From contig OX637338.1 of NCBI GenBank assembly GCA_951799405.1, forward strand, positions 8,866,001 to 8,930,000: a stretch of DNA of 64,000 nt. The letters are read 5' to 3'. Below are positions 34,534-45,149 of this stretch, in pieces. Numbering within the stretch: position 1 is the first letter of the stretch; the number at the start of each line of letters is the position of its first letter. Position numbers and translations under genes: made by a program. This DNA comes from Agapetus fuscipes (Eukaryota; Arthropoda; Insecta; Trichoptera; Glossosomatidae). Below the pieces are notes generated by a model. The model was given only the letters and a program-made list of their open reading frames with translations, was not told where the DNA came from and made no database searches.

Positions 34534-34810
34534 ATTATTTTTTTTCTCATTGTCATGCACTCATTGCAAATGACCTCATGCACATTTTTTAATCTATTCA
34601 AAAGATGAAAGCAGATTATAATCAGTATAAAATTAATCTACAATAATAACTGCAAGACTATTGATCTCGGCTTGCATATTTAATTAAAACAATAAAATTA
34701 TTTTTAGCCTTCCCGTATTTTTCCTTACATTGGATTATGTTAATTCTGCCGCCTCGCCAGATGTGTACGCGCTGATAGCAACTTGTAATTAATATTCTAC
34801 TGTAAAAAGA

Positions 34811-34886
34811 GGGGTGGTGGGAGGGGAGAGGGGGTGGCCAGGGGGTTGGGTTAAGGGGCAGGGGCGGGGCCAAAGAGGGGAGGGGC
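34811..34886 (+). other. G-rich tract, quadruplex-prone
   Basis: More than ten runs of three to five G within 76 bases of plus strand (for example GGGGGTTGGGTTAAGGGGC). Four or more closely spaced G runs can form a G-quadruplex (known chemistry). A role here is not shown. Confidence 0.7.
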
Positions 34887-34889
34887 GGA

Positions 34890-35890
34890 AAACTCCACAA
34901 TTTTCTGCCACCGTATGTAAAAACGTGAAATTACACGCCTCTTGAATATAATGTGCCGAGTTTATGAGGTATGAACTTAATATTCACCGCATAACGTGTG
35001 GGTAGAGATAAAATTGCTTATCTACGTGCTAATTATTATTAACGTAGGTACATAAAATGTACATTATATGAATAGTGTAGTTTGTGTGTATTAAAAGGTA
35101 TTAAAAAGGGTATAAATTAACTAGAGGACGTTATATACATCCACAATAGCTCTGTTTTTTTTCAATGACAAAAAAAAAGTTATTACGAGTAGGTACATAG
35201 CAAAGTGTGTATCACTGGAAAATGTGGCTTATCATAAGAAAAAAGAGAAAAATGCTGTTCAATGACATCGGTAAAAATTGATTTAATTAATACAAAATTT
35301 ATGTAGCGCCTTTTATGACAGTGTGTCACTGCAAAGACGCTTAAATGTTTTTTATACACATATGTATATCTACTGTATTTTCGATTATAAAAATATAGAT
35401 GATGAAAGATGAAAAAGATCCTTTAGGTTGATATAATTAGGTACATAAGTTCTTAAAAACTGGTTTACTTTACCTCCTATTTCATGGAAAGAGGAAAATT
35501 GCTGTAGCCTGTAGGTATGTTCATTTAAAGTTCGATTTTGTCGTGTCTGCTTGCAGGCTTGCCTTGAATATGCATCTTGAAGGTTCATATCTTTGTAACT
35601 TACATAGATTATATATTGCAGATATGTACCTTATGATTGGTCCGAACACATTTCAAAGTTAAGCAAGAAAAAAAAGCGATAAACATTTTACTGGAGCAAA
35701 ACGCAGATGTTTTTATATTTTTTTAAATATGTAAAACAATTGTTTTGTATTACGAATAGGAGCATACATAGACTATTTATATAAGTAGCTACCTGACGTG
35801 GCGTGAAGCACACAATGCCAAGAAATTCTCCACACTCGCCGGCTAATTTTCAAGTTTCTTACGCGTTAAATCACCTCAATACTCGTGCAG
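34890..35890. other. no gene recognised; small LINE-tail relic
   Basis: AT-rich. A fragment at 35300-35346 (TAGCGCC ... CACTGCAAAGACGCTTA) matches the insert at 25003-25105. Confidence 0.4.
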
Positions 35891-36030
35891 ACCCCTAGTA
35901 TACAACTTAAGCTCAAAATCAACCACAGCGTTTTACTAAAATAAGCATTAAAACTAAAACAGCATCCCTCGTGAACGTTTAAGTGTGTATACTATTTTAG
36001 TGAAACGCTATCCGTTCTAAGTAAAGTTTA
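35891..36030. mobile_element. MITE family P copy
   Basis: Both arms can be traced: ACCCCTAGTATACAAC, AAATCAACCACAGCG, TTTTACTAAAATAAGC on the left, and TATTTTAGTGAAACGCTATC with CTAAGTAAAGTTTAC on the right. Confidence 0.6.
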
Positions 36031-36373
36031 CAAATTACGGTGATATCATTTTTTATCACTGCCTCAAGTGAAATAAAAATAAATTTACAATGTTTCATGC
36101 TAGTTTGGGCTTTATAAAATAAGTAATTAACTCAAATGAAATATGCGAGTTTCGGTAGATAAGCGTTTCCGGTAAATTTGAACAAATAAGAAAGATATGA
36201 GAATGGTAAGCAGTATGTATTATCTATGTACCTACCTTACATCTAACTTATTTCAATGCTGTAGTTAAAAATCCCCGATTTCGTAAATGCTTAGTGTGTA
36301 ATGTTAAAAAATATATGCAAATGTTATAAAATAGCATTAACAACAAAGAATCTTACGCCATTTTACATTTTTG

Positions 36374-36560
36374 TCCGGTCCGTAGTCTAGTGGTAACACT
36401 TCGGGCTCGAAAATGCAAGGTCGTGGGTTCGAATCCTGGCAGAGAAAACAAAAATATCCTTTATATTTTCAAATATGCTCTTTGCTGGGTTGAAAAATTC
36501 AAAAGTAACTTGGTTTTGCTTGAGATTTGACACTTTGTAATCGAAAACAAAGCTGTTTTT
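36374..36560 (+). mobile_element. SINE family A, 5' half
   Basis: The best tRNA-like head of the family: TAGTCTAGTGG (A box, 36383-36393) and GGGTTCGAATCC (B box, 36425-36436). CAAATATGCTCTTTGCTGGG and GGTTGAAAAATTCAAAAG follow. The anticodon arm is not tRNA-like, so it is a SINE and not a tRNA gene. Confidence 0.75.
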
Positions 36561-36795
36561 CTTTTTATTCATAAAATTAGTTTGCTACGACAATCTTGTT
36601 TAATTATGATCGTACTAGCATGTGTCGGTTTCACGAGTACACATTTATATTTTTTCACTTAAATGTATTTTTTTCAATTGAATTAAACGTTAGATATCCT
36701 GGTTTTGGAGTCAGCCCCGCCGAGGCTCCCCGTCGAGAACGATATAATTCCTTATGTTATCGCTACGTGACTATCGTTACTAGTGCGTGCCTAAA

Positions 36796-36945
36796 ACCAC
36801 AAGTATGAAATTTTACGTTTGAAGTGTAGCATTTACCAAAAAATATGTGGAAACAAAAACGCTTAATATATGTGCTATTTAAGATTCTATTATTTTTTGG
36901 TAAAACGCAGCGGTTGAGTTAAAGGTACGGTTTTATACTTGTGGT
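36796..36945. mobile_element. MITE family P copy
   Basis: Left arm CACAAGTATGAAATTTTACG and GCATTTACCAAAAAATATG; right arm TTTTTTGGTAAAACGCAGCG, GGTTGAGTTAAAGGTACGG and TTTTATACTTGTGG. One of the clearest palindromic copies. Confidence 0.7.
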
Positions 36946-38235
36946 GAAGCAATGACTAATATATCTGACACCTCCCGAGGAATATAAAGCATAAAAAGCT
37001 GCTCTATAAAAGCGATAATTTCACCCACAAAACTACACATTATTTGAATACATAATTTTATTCATTCCGTTTTTATTATAACGTTGAATGCTTCCCCACA
37101 CAGATATAATTTATTGGTTTGTATAACATTCAAAAGGGTGAAAATGTAATATGAAAGTTTCATGAAATGTAAAAAGTAAAAAGGTTTCTCAAACACAGCT
37201 TTCAAGATGAAAGAGCTATGTTATTTTTTGTCTAGTGGTGGTATGACCGACTGCAGTTCCTACAGTATGAGGTTTAATTACAAAAACAGGTAAAATAAGT
37301 TTTTGTTTTATTTGAATATTTTGGGAGTAATCATAAATTCAAACTGTTTTAAATTTTCGCTAATTATTTCTTAAGCATAATACAGTTACAAATCGATGCC
37401 TAAATTTGAGGTTGTCTTTTGTTTGAACAAATGCTTAGTGTGTTCCACATTTTGGGTATTTTCTTGGTATATATCAGTTGAAATGAGCTTGTTTAAAATT
37501 ACTCATGAAATGAGAAAACGTCCATTATAATAAAAAAGGGATTTTCTCTTATTAGCTTTCATTCTACAGAATAAGTACATTAAAAGTACAGTACGGCTGT
37601 TAAAAAATCTTGATAAAAATCGGATCGTGTGAGAGTGAACTGAAAGTCGCATGTCGACATTATAAAATTAGTGTCCATTAACCTGTAGGAGTAATAAAAC
37701 CGACGGAAGTGAAAATTTAGATGATAATTTTTATGGTTCAAATGCTGGAAATATTCAAATTTTGCTTTTATATCCGTTTAAACGTGGAAAAACTTGTGTT
37801 TTTCGTGCGAAAAGTAATACACTGAATTTTTATACCAGCCTAATATTTTGAAGGTTTTATCACTTTCATTACTTTTCTGGAAAAAAAAAAAACCTTTTCA
37901 TGATGTTGTGTATTTTGTGGATGCTAGTAACATAAATGTAGAGGTTTCATTATTTCAAAATAATTAAACGTTATGTATTGTATATCTAGTATGTTTTTTT
38001 AACGACAGATTTTAAGTATCAAACCACACCCTTTGAATATTTATGTAGGTGCATATTATTATGTACTGTATGTGTAATTGTGTATTAGTAAAAAATGTAC
38101 AGGACAATACAAATACGGAGACCAAATTTTTACGATTACTTTCTTTTGTGATATATTTTAAACAAAACAGATTGAATGGCTCGATTTTAAATATTTTATC
38201 TATATACTTTGCTTGCAATTTTGATGATGATGATT
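36946..38235. other. no gene recognised
   Basis: AT-rich with chance frames only. No repeat shared with other parts of the window was seen. Confidence 0.4.
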
Positions 38236-38486
38236 ATTCCTTGACTTATAGGTTGGTATGAGGTTGACCACCCATACTGTAAAAAATGGTTCACTTTGCC
38301 AATGTCACCCCTGTTTCAGGGAATGTCGGCAAGAGTTGCAGGGCTTATGTTCATTTGAGGTTTGGATTTTATTTGTAAGTACACAATCAGCATTTGTAAG
38401 CGCGAACTACACGTGTTTGTTTGTGGGCATACATCTGAGAGCTTTGAATGAATATATCCTCGCAACTTAGATTATAGATTATAGAT
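38236..38486 (+). mobile_element. repeat family C, full copy
   Basis: From TTCCTTGACTTATAGGTTGG through GGTTCACTTTGCCAATGTCA and TGTTTCAGGGAATGTCGG to the ACTTAGATTATAGATTATAG tail. The next element starts within a few bases of the tail. Confidence 0.85.
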
Positions 38487-38488
38487 AT

Positions 38489-38748
38489 AGATGATGGATG
38501 ATTTCTTTTCTGTGGCGCCATTTAATGGTCCAGGACCATCTCAAGGGCGCCATGGCTTCTGGAGAAAAGTAGTGTCTTCAGTTCCTTTCTGAAGGTGGTG
38601 GTAGGCTGGTTCGCGCGAACACCGATGGCAAATTGTTCCAGGCAACCGGCCCGGCCACCGCAAAGCTTCTGTCTGCAAAATTTGATGTGTTCGCTCCATT
38701 GGGCACTATAACCTTGTTGACAGCAGTAAGGGCAGAGCGTAGTGATCT
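38489..38748 (-). mobile_element. CR1-like LINE 3' end
   Basis: About 260 bp nearly identical (roughly eight differences) to 1171-1430, with the (CAT)n-type tail at left. It encodes the last residues only (VNKVIV ... FRKELKTLLF region) with frame damage. It abuts the family C tail, so it seems to have inserted at or beside that tail. Confidence 0.8.
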
Positions 38749-38749
38749 T

Positions 38750-39178
38750 GATGTATGATCAATTTTAAAACAGCTCCCTTGAAATGAATCAGTCTCAATT
38801 ATTTTTCTATTATTGTCTTCTATTCAGTATCTACACGCACCTCGTAGACAACTTGTGCCATGGATATATGTAGTCAATATTTGTACTTGCATCGATTTTA
38901 AAGGAAGGTTTTATTATACTAGTCAGTAAGTACAAGCATACTATTTGATTGGTCAGGCCGTGACGTCGTCATGAGGTTGAAAGTAGTCGGTTGGCATTAA
39001 TTCAACTGTATCAGACAAAGATATGGAAAACATCAGAGTTTATGAACAATTACCTGAAGGTGAGCTGCTATCGCGATTTTCCGATATGATAACAACAACA
39101 AAAAGACGTGCCTACATACATATCAACTTGACAAGCGCAACAAATTCTCTATACATTTTAATTCTTCCTACATACCTA
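38750..39178. other. no feature recognised
   Basis: AT-rich apart from a short GTGACGTCGTCATG patch near 38960. No repeat or coding frame was identified. Confidence 0.35.
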
Positions 39179-39179
39179 C

Positions 39180-39358
39180 TGTAACTGTAACTTTAACTCT
39201 GTATATTCCATTCTTTCACAATCTTCTCAATCTGATTACTCCATGTTTTTTTTTAGTTGTCCCATACCTCTTTTTCCTTTCACACTTCCTCTGCGTATAT
39301 ACTTGTCAACTTATCATCATTGATTCTTTCCACACGCCCAAACCACCTCATCACATTA
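39180..39358 (-). pseudogene. LINE-1w 3' fragment with internal deletion
   Basis: At left is the GTAACTGTAACTTTAACTCTG tail region. The segments CATTCTTTCACAATCTTCTC and CACGCCCAAACCACCTCATC then match 18080-18240. The part coding the very C-terminus is deleted, so the tail joins directly to an internal segment. Confidence 0.7.
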
Positions 39359-39540
39359 TTTTTTATTATTAATTAAAAACACTTTTTTTTTTAAATCTTC
39401 GAGCACATTGTATAAAGACAATGTACACTTTCGCCAAAAATTAACTTAATCTTATTTCACTATTTATCAAATTATTATCATTGTCAGAACAAGGGAAATC
39501 TGTTATGTACCTTCTTATGTTATGCACAAAAAAATACATA

Positions 39541-39773
39541 CATTTCTTTGCAATCTATGAAATCCCAATTTAACCTTGCCCTTTTCAAATCCAATATCAA
39601 TCGCCATTTCCTCTCAGTGTATCAAACCAAAGCAACGCAACACACACCACAGCACTGCGCAGCTAACGGCCCTGCAACCGGATAAGGACAACTGCCACAT
39701 CACCAACACCTCTGCGGCACTATAACGAGTCTCTTGAATCTAGGGAGTCTCCCGCACAGGCTGTCTTAAAAAA
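39541..39773 (+). pseudogene. LINE 3' end with poly-A tail
   Basis: The plus-strand frame reads KSQFNLALFKSNINRHFLSV and ends at TAA (39683-39685). The pattern NLxxFKSxINRxL just before the stop is typical of several non-LTR polymerases. A roughly 75-bp UTR and a 13-base A run at 39762-39774 follow. Nothing upstream of the last 50 residues is kept. Confidence 0.55.
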
Positions 39774-39774
39774 A

Positions 39775-40465
39775 AAAAAACTTAACGGGAAGCAAATTAA
39801 TATAACTGAATTCTCCTACGGCGTCTTGCACAAAATTAATGAATGCCCATGGCGGGCAGCTAAATTTAGACATTAATTTCCTGAGCAGCCTAAGCGATAG
39901 CGAGCACGACGGCTGGGTGAACCATATACAAGGGAGGGAGCCGGTCCGAGGGTGCAGGCGAAACCTTCAGCGCCTTATCTCGCGACACGTTGCATAAACT
40001 TTTATTGCAAGCTGTGCGCTATTTTTAAAATAAGCGAGCAGGTTTGAAATATACATGAGCATCGATGTAGGTAAAAAATAAAACCTCTTACAAGAAATAA
40101 TATTACATAAAGCACTCAAATAGCATAAGTGGATATTTGTATATGAATACTAAGGTAGAGAGTTGATTTGTAAATCAATAACATAGTGATGACACTTTTG
40201 ATTGACCTAACGAGGTACATTCAACTTTTACTTAGGGTAAAAAAATACCATTCTTTTGAAGTGCGCGATTTCGAGACCAAAACTGAAAAATACTCCAACC
40301 AACATTGATTGGAGCATCAAATTTGATTGCTTAATTCTAGTAAGGACCTCGGCTAAATATTTCTCGGAAGTTGGTCATAATATGATAGAATTTGAACAGG
40401 AAAGATGATTTAAATCAGCTGATTTACGTAAATGCAACCAAATTTTTGATTATAAATATTTAAAA
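39775..40465. other. no gene recognised
   Basis: A balanced patch at 39830-40020 includes GGGAGGGAGCCGG. The rest is AT-rich. No shared repeat. Confidence 0.35.
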
Positions 40466-40469
40466 AAAA

Positions 40470-40875
40470 AAAATGGTACAACATTGTTTTAGTTCACTTT
40501 ATTTTATTTGTTTATGCTCGAATATTTTCGCCTTATGAGGCATCTTCAAGAGCAGAATGGTTACAAATATATTTTTATAAAATAATTTTCAAAACAATTT
40601 TCAAAACATTTTTTTTTTCAAAACAAAAGGAAAATTCATAGACAAACTTTTTTTTTAAACACAAATGTAAGATTCAAAAATGCATTATTGTTAGGTATAA
40701 TGAAATTAAAAAATTTTATACAATAAAAATAAAATATGTTATTAGTCATTATTATTTATTTGTCATTAGGCGAAAATATTCGAGCATAAACAAATAAAAT
40801 AAAGTGAATTAAAACAATGTTTTACCAATTATATTTTTAAATATTTATAAAAATGGACTTTCACTGTGTTAACAG
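40470..40875. mobile_element. Penelope-like 3' end, inverted with short second arm
   Basis: A minus-oriented copy of the 20.3-kb arm (shared AAATGTAAGATTCAAAAATG, TTATTGTTAGGTATAATGAA) runs from 40470 to about 40750. It meets a short plus-oriented arm (40765-40875) that keeps AGGCGAAAATATTCGAGCA and the TGGACTTTCACTG end. The coding end is gone. Confidence 0.6.
40515..40554 (-). ncRNA. hammerhead-ribozyme-like motif
   Basis: Stem I TGCTC/GAGCA, stem II GCCT/AGGC with loop CATA, GAAA and the two-pair stem III are all kept. The core reads TTGAAGA, differing from CUGANGA at its first base. The 20-kb copies differ at the second base instead. Confidence 0.45.
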
Positions 40876-40879
40876 ATCA

Positions 40880-41655
40880 ACAATAATTTTTTTTTGATTG
40901 TTGGAAGAAATCACACTTAATTTTTATTTTTGTCTGATAGGAGTTCATGTAGCTATTCACAATTTTAGCACATGACTTCAGAGACTCAAAAAATGAAGTT
41001 AAAACCTAGATAACGCACGTTTAATAATAAAGAGAAATAACTCGAAAATTGGGGAAATCGAGATTTTGTAATAAAACGCAAGAACAATGCGAGAAGAATG
41101 CGTAGAATGCGACAGCCGTTCAATTTGGACGAATATGACCGAGATAAAACATCGGCCGCCTTTTTCATCCCATACAAGTTGTACTGGGTGTCTGAACTTC
41201 AAACGCGTTTTCCCAACATTAATGTTTTTTGAGTTATTGCTCTTTATTATTAAACGTGCGATATGGTCCAAGCTCGGATATTACTAGGTTTTTTCTTAAA
41301 GCAGTAGTATGTAAAATTTACATATTATATCGGTATTTTTCAAAATTTTCAGTAATTTTAAAAACCTCATTGAAATCAGCTTGTATGTTCCACAATTCTA
41401 TAAACTAAATTATGAATCATCCGCTCTATTTTTAAGTCTGCATTAAACTGCATTAATTATTTACCGAAACAAGCGAACAGAACCTTTGAAATTTGCCATG
41501 TTTTCACAGGCAATTCGCATTTTCTGTCAGCAGTGCACAGACTCGCTTCCAAACACACCACAGTCCCCATAATTAGATCACTGTCACTGGCTAATGTGAA
41601 TCATCCACTATGAAAACAAATCGACAGCGGATTGACGACTATGGTTTTTGTAGTC
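40880..41655. other. no gene recognised
   Basis: Overlapping short frames at 40986-41287 on both strands have no recognisable content. An inverted pair, ACCTAGATAACGCACGTTTA near 41005 and TAAACGTGCGATATGG near 41253, could mark an old foldback. Confidence 0.35.
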
Positions 41656-41657
41656 TA

Positions 41658-41790
41658 TACCCCAAGTACAAACCCTAAGCTCTAACTCAACCATAGCGTT
41701 TAGCAAAACTGTAAAGAAAGTAAAACGCTGCTAATGAGCGTTTTAACGTTACGGTAGAGGTTTGAACTTTAAGGTACTGTGTATGTTGTG
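41658..41790. mobile_element. MITE family P copy
   Basis: Excellent left arm (TACCCCAAGTACAAACC, TAACTCAACCATAGCGTTTA, GCAAAACTGTAAAGAAAG). The right arm is decayed (GAGCGTTTTAACG, TTTGAACTTTAAGGTA). Confidence 0.6.
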
Positions 41791-41940
41791 GAGTCAAAAA
41801 CTACGCACAGAGATTTGATGCAACAAAGTTGATTAGGTGTGTGTGATTGCTAATCTGCGCAAATGTGCTACTATTCATTTTCGTTAACAAATTCACACAT
41901 TATGCGCTACAAAGTTATTTTCATTAAATTTGCGTAAAGG

Positions 41941-41965
41941 CGACAGAGTTACAGTTACAGTTGGT
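41941..41965 (+). repeat. LINE-1w 3' tail relic
   Basis: GCGACAGAGTTACAGTTACA is the 3' extremity seen after the ORF end in the copies at 17.95 and 53.7 kb. Only this tail is present here. Confidence 0.5.
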
Positions 41966-42038
41966 TCAATGTTGGCCATCGCCTTTAGTTTAATACTCCA
42001 TCTAAATTATTTATATCCATACTGCAAAGATTTTCTCA

Positions 42039-42182
42039 GACCGATCGATAGCCAGTAGGTTGAACGCTTGCGTTAAAACCCAGAAGGCCAGAGTTCCATT
42101 CCAATCAATAGGGGTAGAAATAAGATTCAGTCACTTGAGGTGTGATTCACCCAAAAAAAAAATCAACAAATAAATCATCCTC
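42039..42182 (+). mobile_element. chimeric SINE: family B head, family A tail
   Basis: It begins with a family B tRNA-like head (GACCGATCGATAGCCAGTAG, GAACGCTTGCGTT, then a decayed B box). After about 80 bases it continues as the 3' end of family A (CTTGAGGTGTGATTCACCC, AACAAATAAATCATCC). Confidence 0.55.
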
Positions 42183-43500
42183 CTTTTTCTTCTTCTTTCT
42201 TTCTTCGGCTCATAAGCTTTGAAGACTCAGGGCCTCCCCCACCACAATCCTCCAGGATCTCTGTGCTTATATTACTAAAATCTATTTCCCTTTTCACGTG
42301 TTCAATTTGTTCATACGTAGTTCGTAGGTAAGTAGTGATGTGCAAGTGTGTATATTATGTTTGCTTGTATGTGGTTATATAAGTACACACCTCACCTCGG
42401 CCGAGTGCTATCAGCCTCACTACAAATGCCACTCATCCATCTGGCTGTTTACGATCTTAACTGATACCGTGCACGCCCTTTTCTCTACGGCTTAACCTCA
42501 GTATTAGCGTACATCAGATGTCGTAGTAAATCATTGCTTAAATAGCTTACAATCATCACTTGGTTTTGGAAATAAATTAAACTATGTTAAAAGATTCAGA
42601 ACTTCTAAAAAAATATGTAAATCAGTCAGTTTTATTTATGTTTTTTAAGGAATCCTGTACGGGAGACTCCTTAGATTTCAGAGACTCTATGATCTATAAA
42701 ACTTGTAGTACCACAGAGGTGTTGGTGAAGTGGCGGTTGATGTATTGATACTTTGTATCCGGGCTGTTGGCTGCGTAGTGTTGTGTTATGTAAAGTAAAA
42801 TGTAAACAAAAATTATACAAAGGACGGAAGCAATAAGATTAATAAAACTTACGAGTATACAGAAACTATGGTTTATAATCGTAGAAGTCAAACATTGATT
42901 CAAAATGTTTTTCCATGCGTCACCTTTCACACATTTTTACAATTGAAGTAATTTTAAAATGGTAGAGAATGGTAAGAAGAACTAAATGATATATAAAACT
43001 TTTTAAGACACCTTTTTATTCTACTATCGAAAATGTTTCAAACAGTTTTTTTGTCATTTGATTTTCATACGATTGCATCGATTTTCGTACGATTCAGTTT
43101 TCGAACTTTGTTTCACAATCGATCAGTTATGAGAGCTGAGGTTCCTGTTGTATACGTATACTTATAACCTTACGTAGAGCCTTCACGAGCCCCTCGCGAA
43201 TTATCTTTATTATTTTTTTAGCTTAAGTAATTGCGCCCTTAGCTCACCAGCGATAAACACTTTTCTTTCAGATTTTCATCACATTTTTATGTTATAACCC
43301 TACTCTGATAAGGGTGGCGTCATTTCCAAATCTAAGCATATTTTACTAGTGCACATTAATTGTGTTTCAATAATTATAATTGACAGTAGTTAGGCGAGGC
43401 AATTATGAAGAGCCTCAGACCATCCCTAGTGAAATGGTGACTGAGTAACAGCTGTTGGTAACCTAACGTATGGCATATTTAATGCAAGACCAATCATGAA
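42183..43500. other. no gene recognised
   Basis: Mixed to AT-rich. Near 43058-43105 the phrase TTTTCATACGATTGCATCGA is partly repeated. No coding signal. Confidence 0.35.
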
Positions 43501-43504
43501 CTCA

Positions 43505-43806
43505 GTTATGGTGTAGAAGCTAGAGCGGACGCAAGAAGAACTGAAGGAAAATTCAGAACATCTGAAATTAAAGTTTTTCGAATGATCGCAGGCAGAACAC
43601 TACGAAATTGAATCCGCAATGACATGCAAAAAGCCTGTGACATAGAGAATACAATGTGATGAAGCAGGTCCAGGATGTGATTTTGAAGAGATCATGTCGT
43701 CTCCAGACACATTGTAGGTAATGGGATGCCATTAGGTCAACGCTCAGTTGAAAATCTCCGAGAACGTGGAATAGATAGCTGGACGTCCTTATTTCAGGAT
43801 CCATGA
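43505..43806 (+). pseudogene. decayed RTE-type LINE C-terminus
   Basis: One frame reads YGVEARADARRTEG, then SEIKVFRMIAGRTLRN, IRNDMQKACDIENT, QRSVENLRERGIDSWTS. It matches the usual order at the end of RTE-like polymerases (GxExR, KxLRxIxGxTxxDRxRN, GRPxxRWxDSW). At least five in-frame stops break it. It differs from LINE-1w and from the CR1-like family. Confidence 0.65.
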
Positions 43807-43809
43807 TTT

Positions 43810-44298
43810 GATATAAAGTTTTAAATGAATAATATATCATAGGACCTAAATCAATAAAATGTCTCGTAAAATCGACCGGATGAGGTAAGTACACTTTTAT
43901 ACAGGTAGTAAAAGGCATGAGCTGGGCTGAGAATGTACGGTTAGGAAAAAAAGGTTCCTATAAAATAATGAGTTGTTTTAACAGTAAAACCATATCGTTC
44001 TATTGTAACCTTGCTTTTATTATTGGTCATTTAAAAAGTATAGGTATCTTGGGAGACAAAGATGAAATAATTATATTCTTGCATTTTGTATTTTGTATGA
44101 AACTGGAGAATTTTGCGTAGAGCTATTTACACGAACAATTAATAGAAAACAGCTTTTAGTTGGAATGTTTACACTCTGCTTGAGTTGCAGCTATCAATAA
44201 CAAAACACGTAAATCCACAGTCATTACCATTACTTCACACTTTACACCTAAACATGTAGAACTAGAAATCCGAGCAATCAGAGAGAAGTTCTAAATAA
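43810..44298. other. no feature recognised
   Basis: AT-rich. The frame at 43917-44120 has no recognisable content. Confidence 0.35.
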
Positions 44299-44317
44299 TA
44301 ATGTAAGCATAAATGTA

Positions 44318-44830
44318 GGCAGAATGGCCCTATTGTAAATATTCAAATCCCTCTAGCTTCCCCCCTGCTCATTGCTCCTCTCCGCAATCCGCCATAACCC
44401 AATCCCCTTAATTTTGGTTTTATTCTTTGTCATTTTGTTGTTATTATTATTATTTGTCTTTTTGTGCTGACTCAATAATTTTGTTTGTGCTTTAAATATT
44501 TTATTTTATTTTACTTATTTTTTGACCCTCGGATGTTTGAATTAATTTATTGTAATTATTATATATTATTTTATGTTTTCTTTCTTTTAATTTTTGACTG
44601 TTGTATTTAATTTTAATTAAGTTCATATTTATTGTACCTATACCTACCTATTTATTTGAATTTATATAATTTTGATCTATGGTTTGTTCTTAATAATTTT
44701 AATTTTTTATACATCACTCTTGATAATGGCCTGAATATTGAAGGTCGAAAGTACTCGAGATATTAAATATTATTGTGAAAATAAACTACGTTAAACAAAA
44801 AATAGCTTTATTTTAAAACAAATAAGTTTG
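44318..44830 (+). mobile_element. Penelope-like 3' end, single copy
   Basis: Starts with a coding end reading NGPIVNIQIPLASPLLIAPL and a stop at 44394-44396, similar to VNVQIPYVSPILQ at 20.7 kb. A T-rich 3' region follows with GTTCATATTTATTGTACC, GATCTATGGTTTGTTCTTAA and a hammerhead-like fold (44716-44762). It ends near 44830 in GTGAAAATAAACTACG. The last 240 bp equal the right arm at 63.5-63.8 kb. Confidence 0.55.
44716..44762 (+). ncRNA. hammerhead-like motif, second subtype
   Basis: Stem II GGCCT/AGGTC with loop GAATATTGA is followed by GAAA, a two-pair stem III (AG, TA loop, CT), C, then GAGAT. The upstream core reads TTGATAA plus one T, so two of the conserved bases are changed. Stem I keeps only CTC/GAG. 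Layout equals the 20-kb type, with different stem sequences. Confidence 0.35.
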
Positions 44831-44848
44831 TCTTAATATACGCTTCAT

Positions 44849-45145
44849 GAACCATAATCTACAATTTTTGCGATTCACATTTAATACATGCCCACAAGAA
44901 GACACGTGAAGTTTGCACTTACACATACCGCATGTATAAACTTAAAGAATAAATACCCCTCAAATGAACATGCACCCTGTAATTCACGCCGACCTTCTTT
45001 GAAACAAGAATGATATTGGCAAAGTGAATAAAAATATTGGGATGATTTATTTGGTGTGCACTGTTTTTGTGTGTATCACACCTCAAGAGTTTTACAGTAC
45101 TTAATTGTGGTCAGCTTCATACCAACCTATAAGCCAAGGCACAAT
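44849..45145 (-). mobile_element. repeat family C copy, interrupted
   Basis: Tail CATAATCTACAATTTTTGCG at left, CATGCCCACAAGAAGACACG in the body, and CCAACCTATAAGCCAAGG at right. A family A fragment splits it after GGCAAAGTGAA. Confidence 0.7.
45042..45098 (-). mobile_element. SINE family A fragment nested in family C
   Basis: GGATGATTTATTTGGTGTGC, CTGTTTTTGTGTGTATCACA and CCTCAAGAG are the family A 3' end, placed inside the family C copy. This shows family A was active after this C copy inserted. Confidence 0.65.
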
Positions 45146-45149
45146 GAAA

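Noticed and set aside
36374..36446. tRNA gene
   Set aside because: A and B boxes are good, but the anticodon arm does not fold with a seven-base loop, and the sequence continues into the family A body shared by other copies. It is a SINE head.
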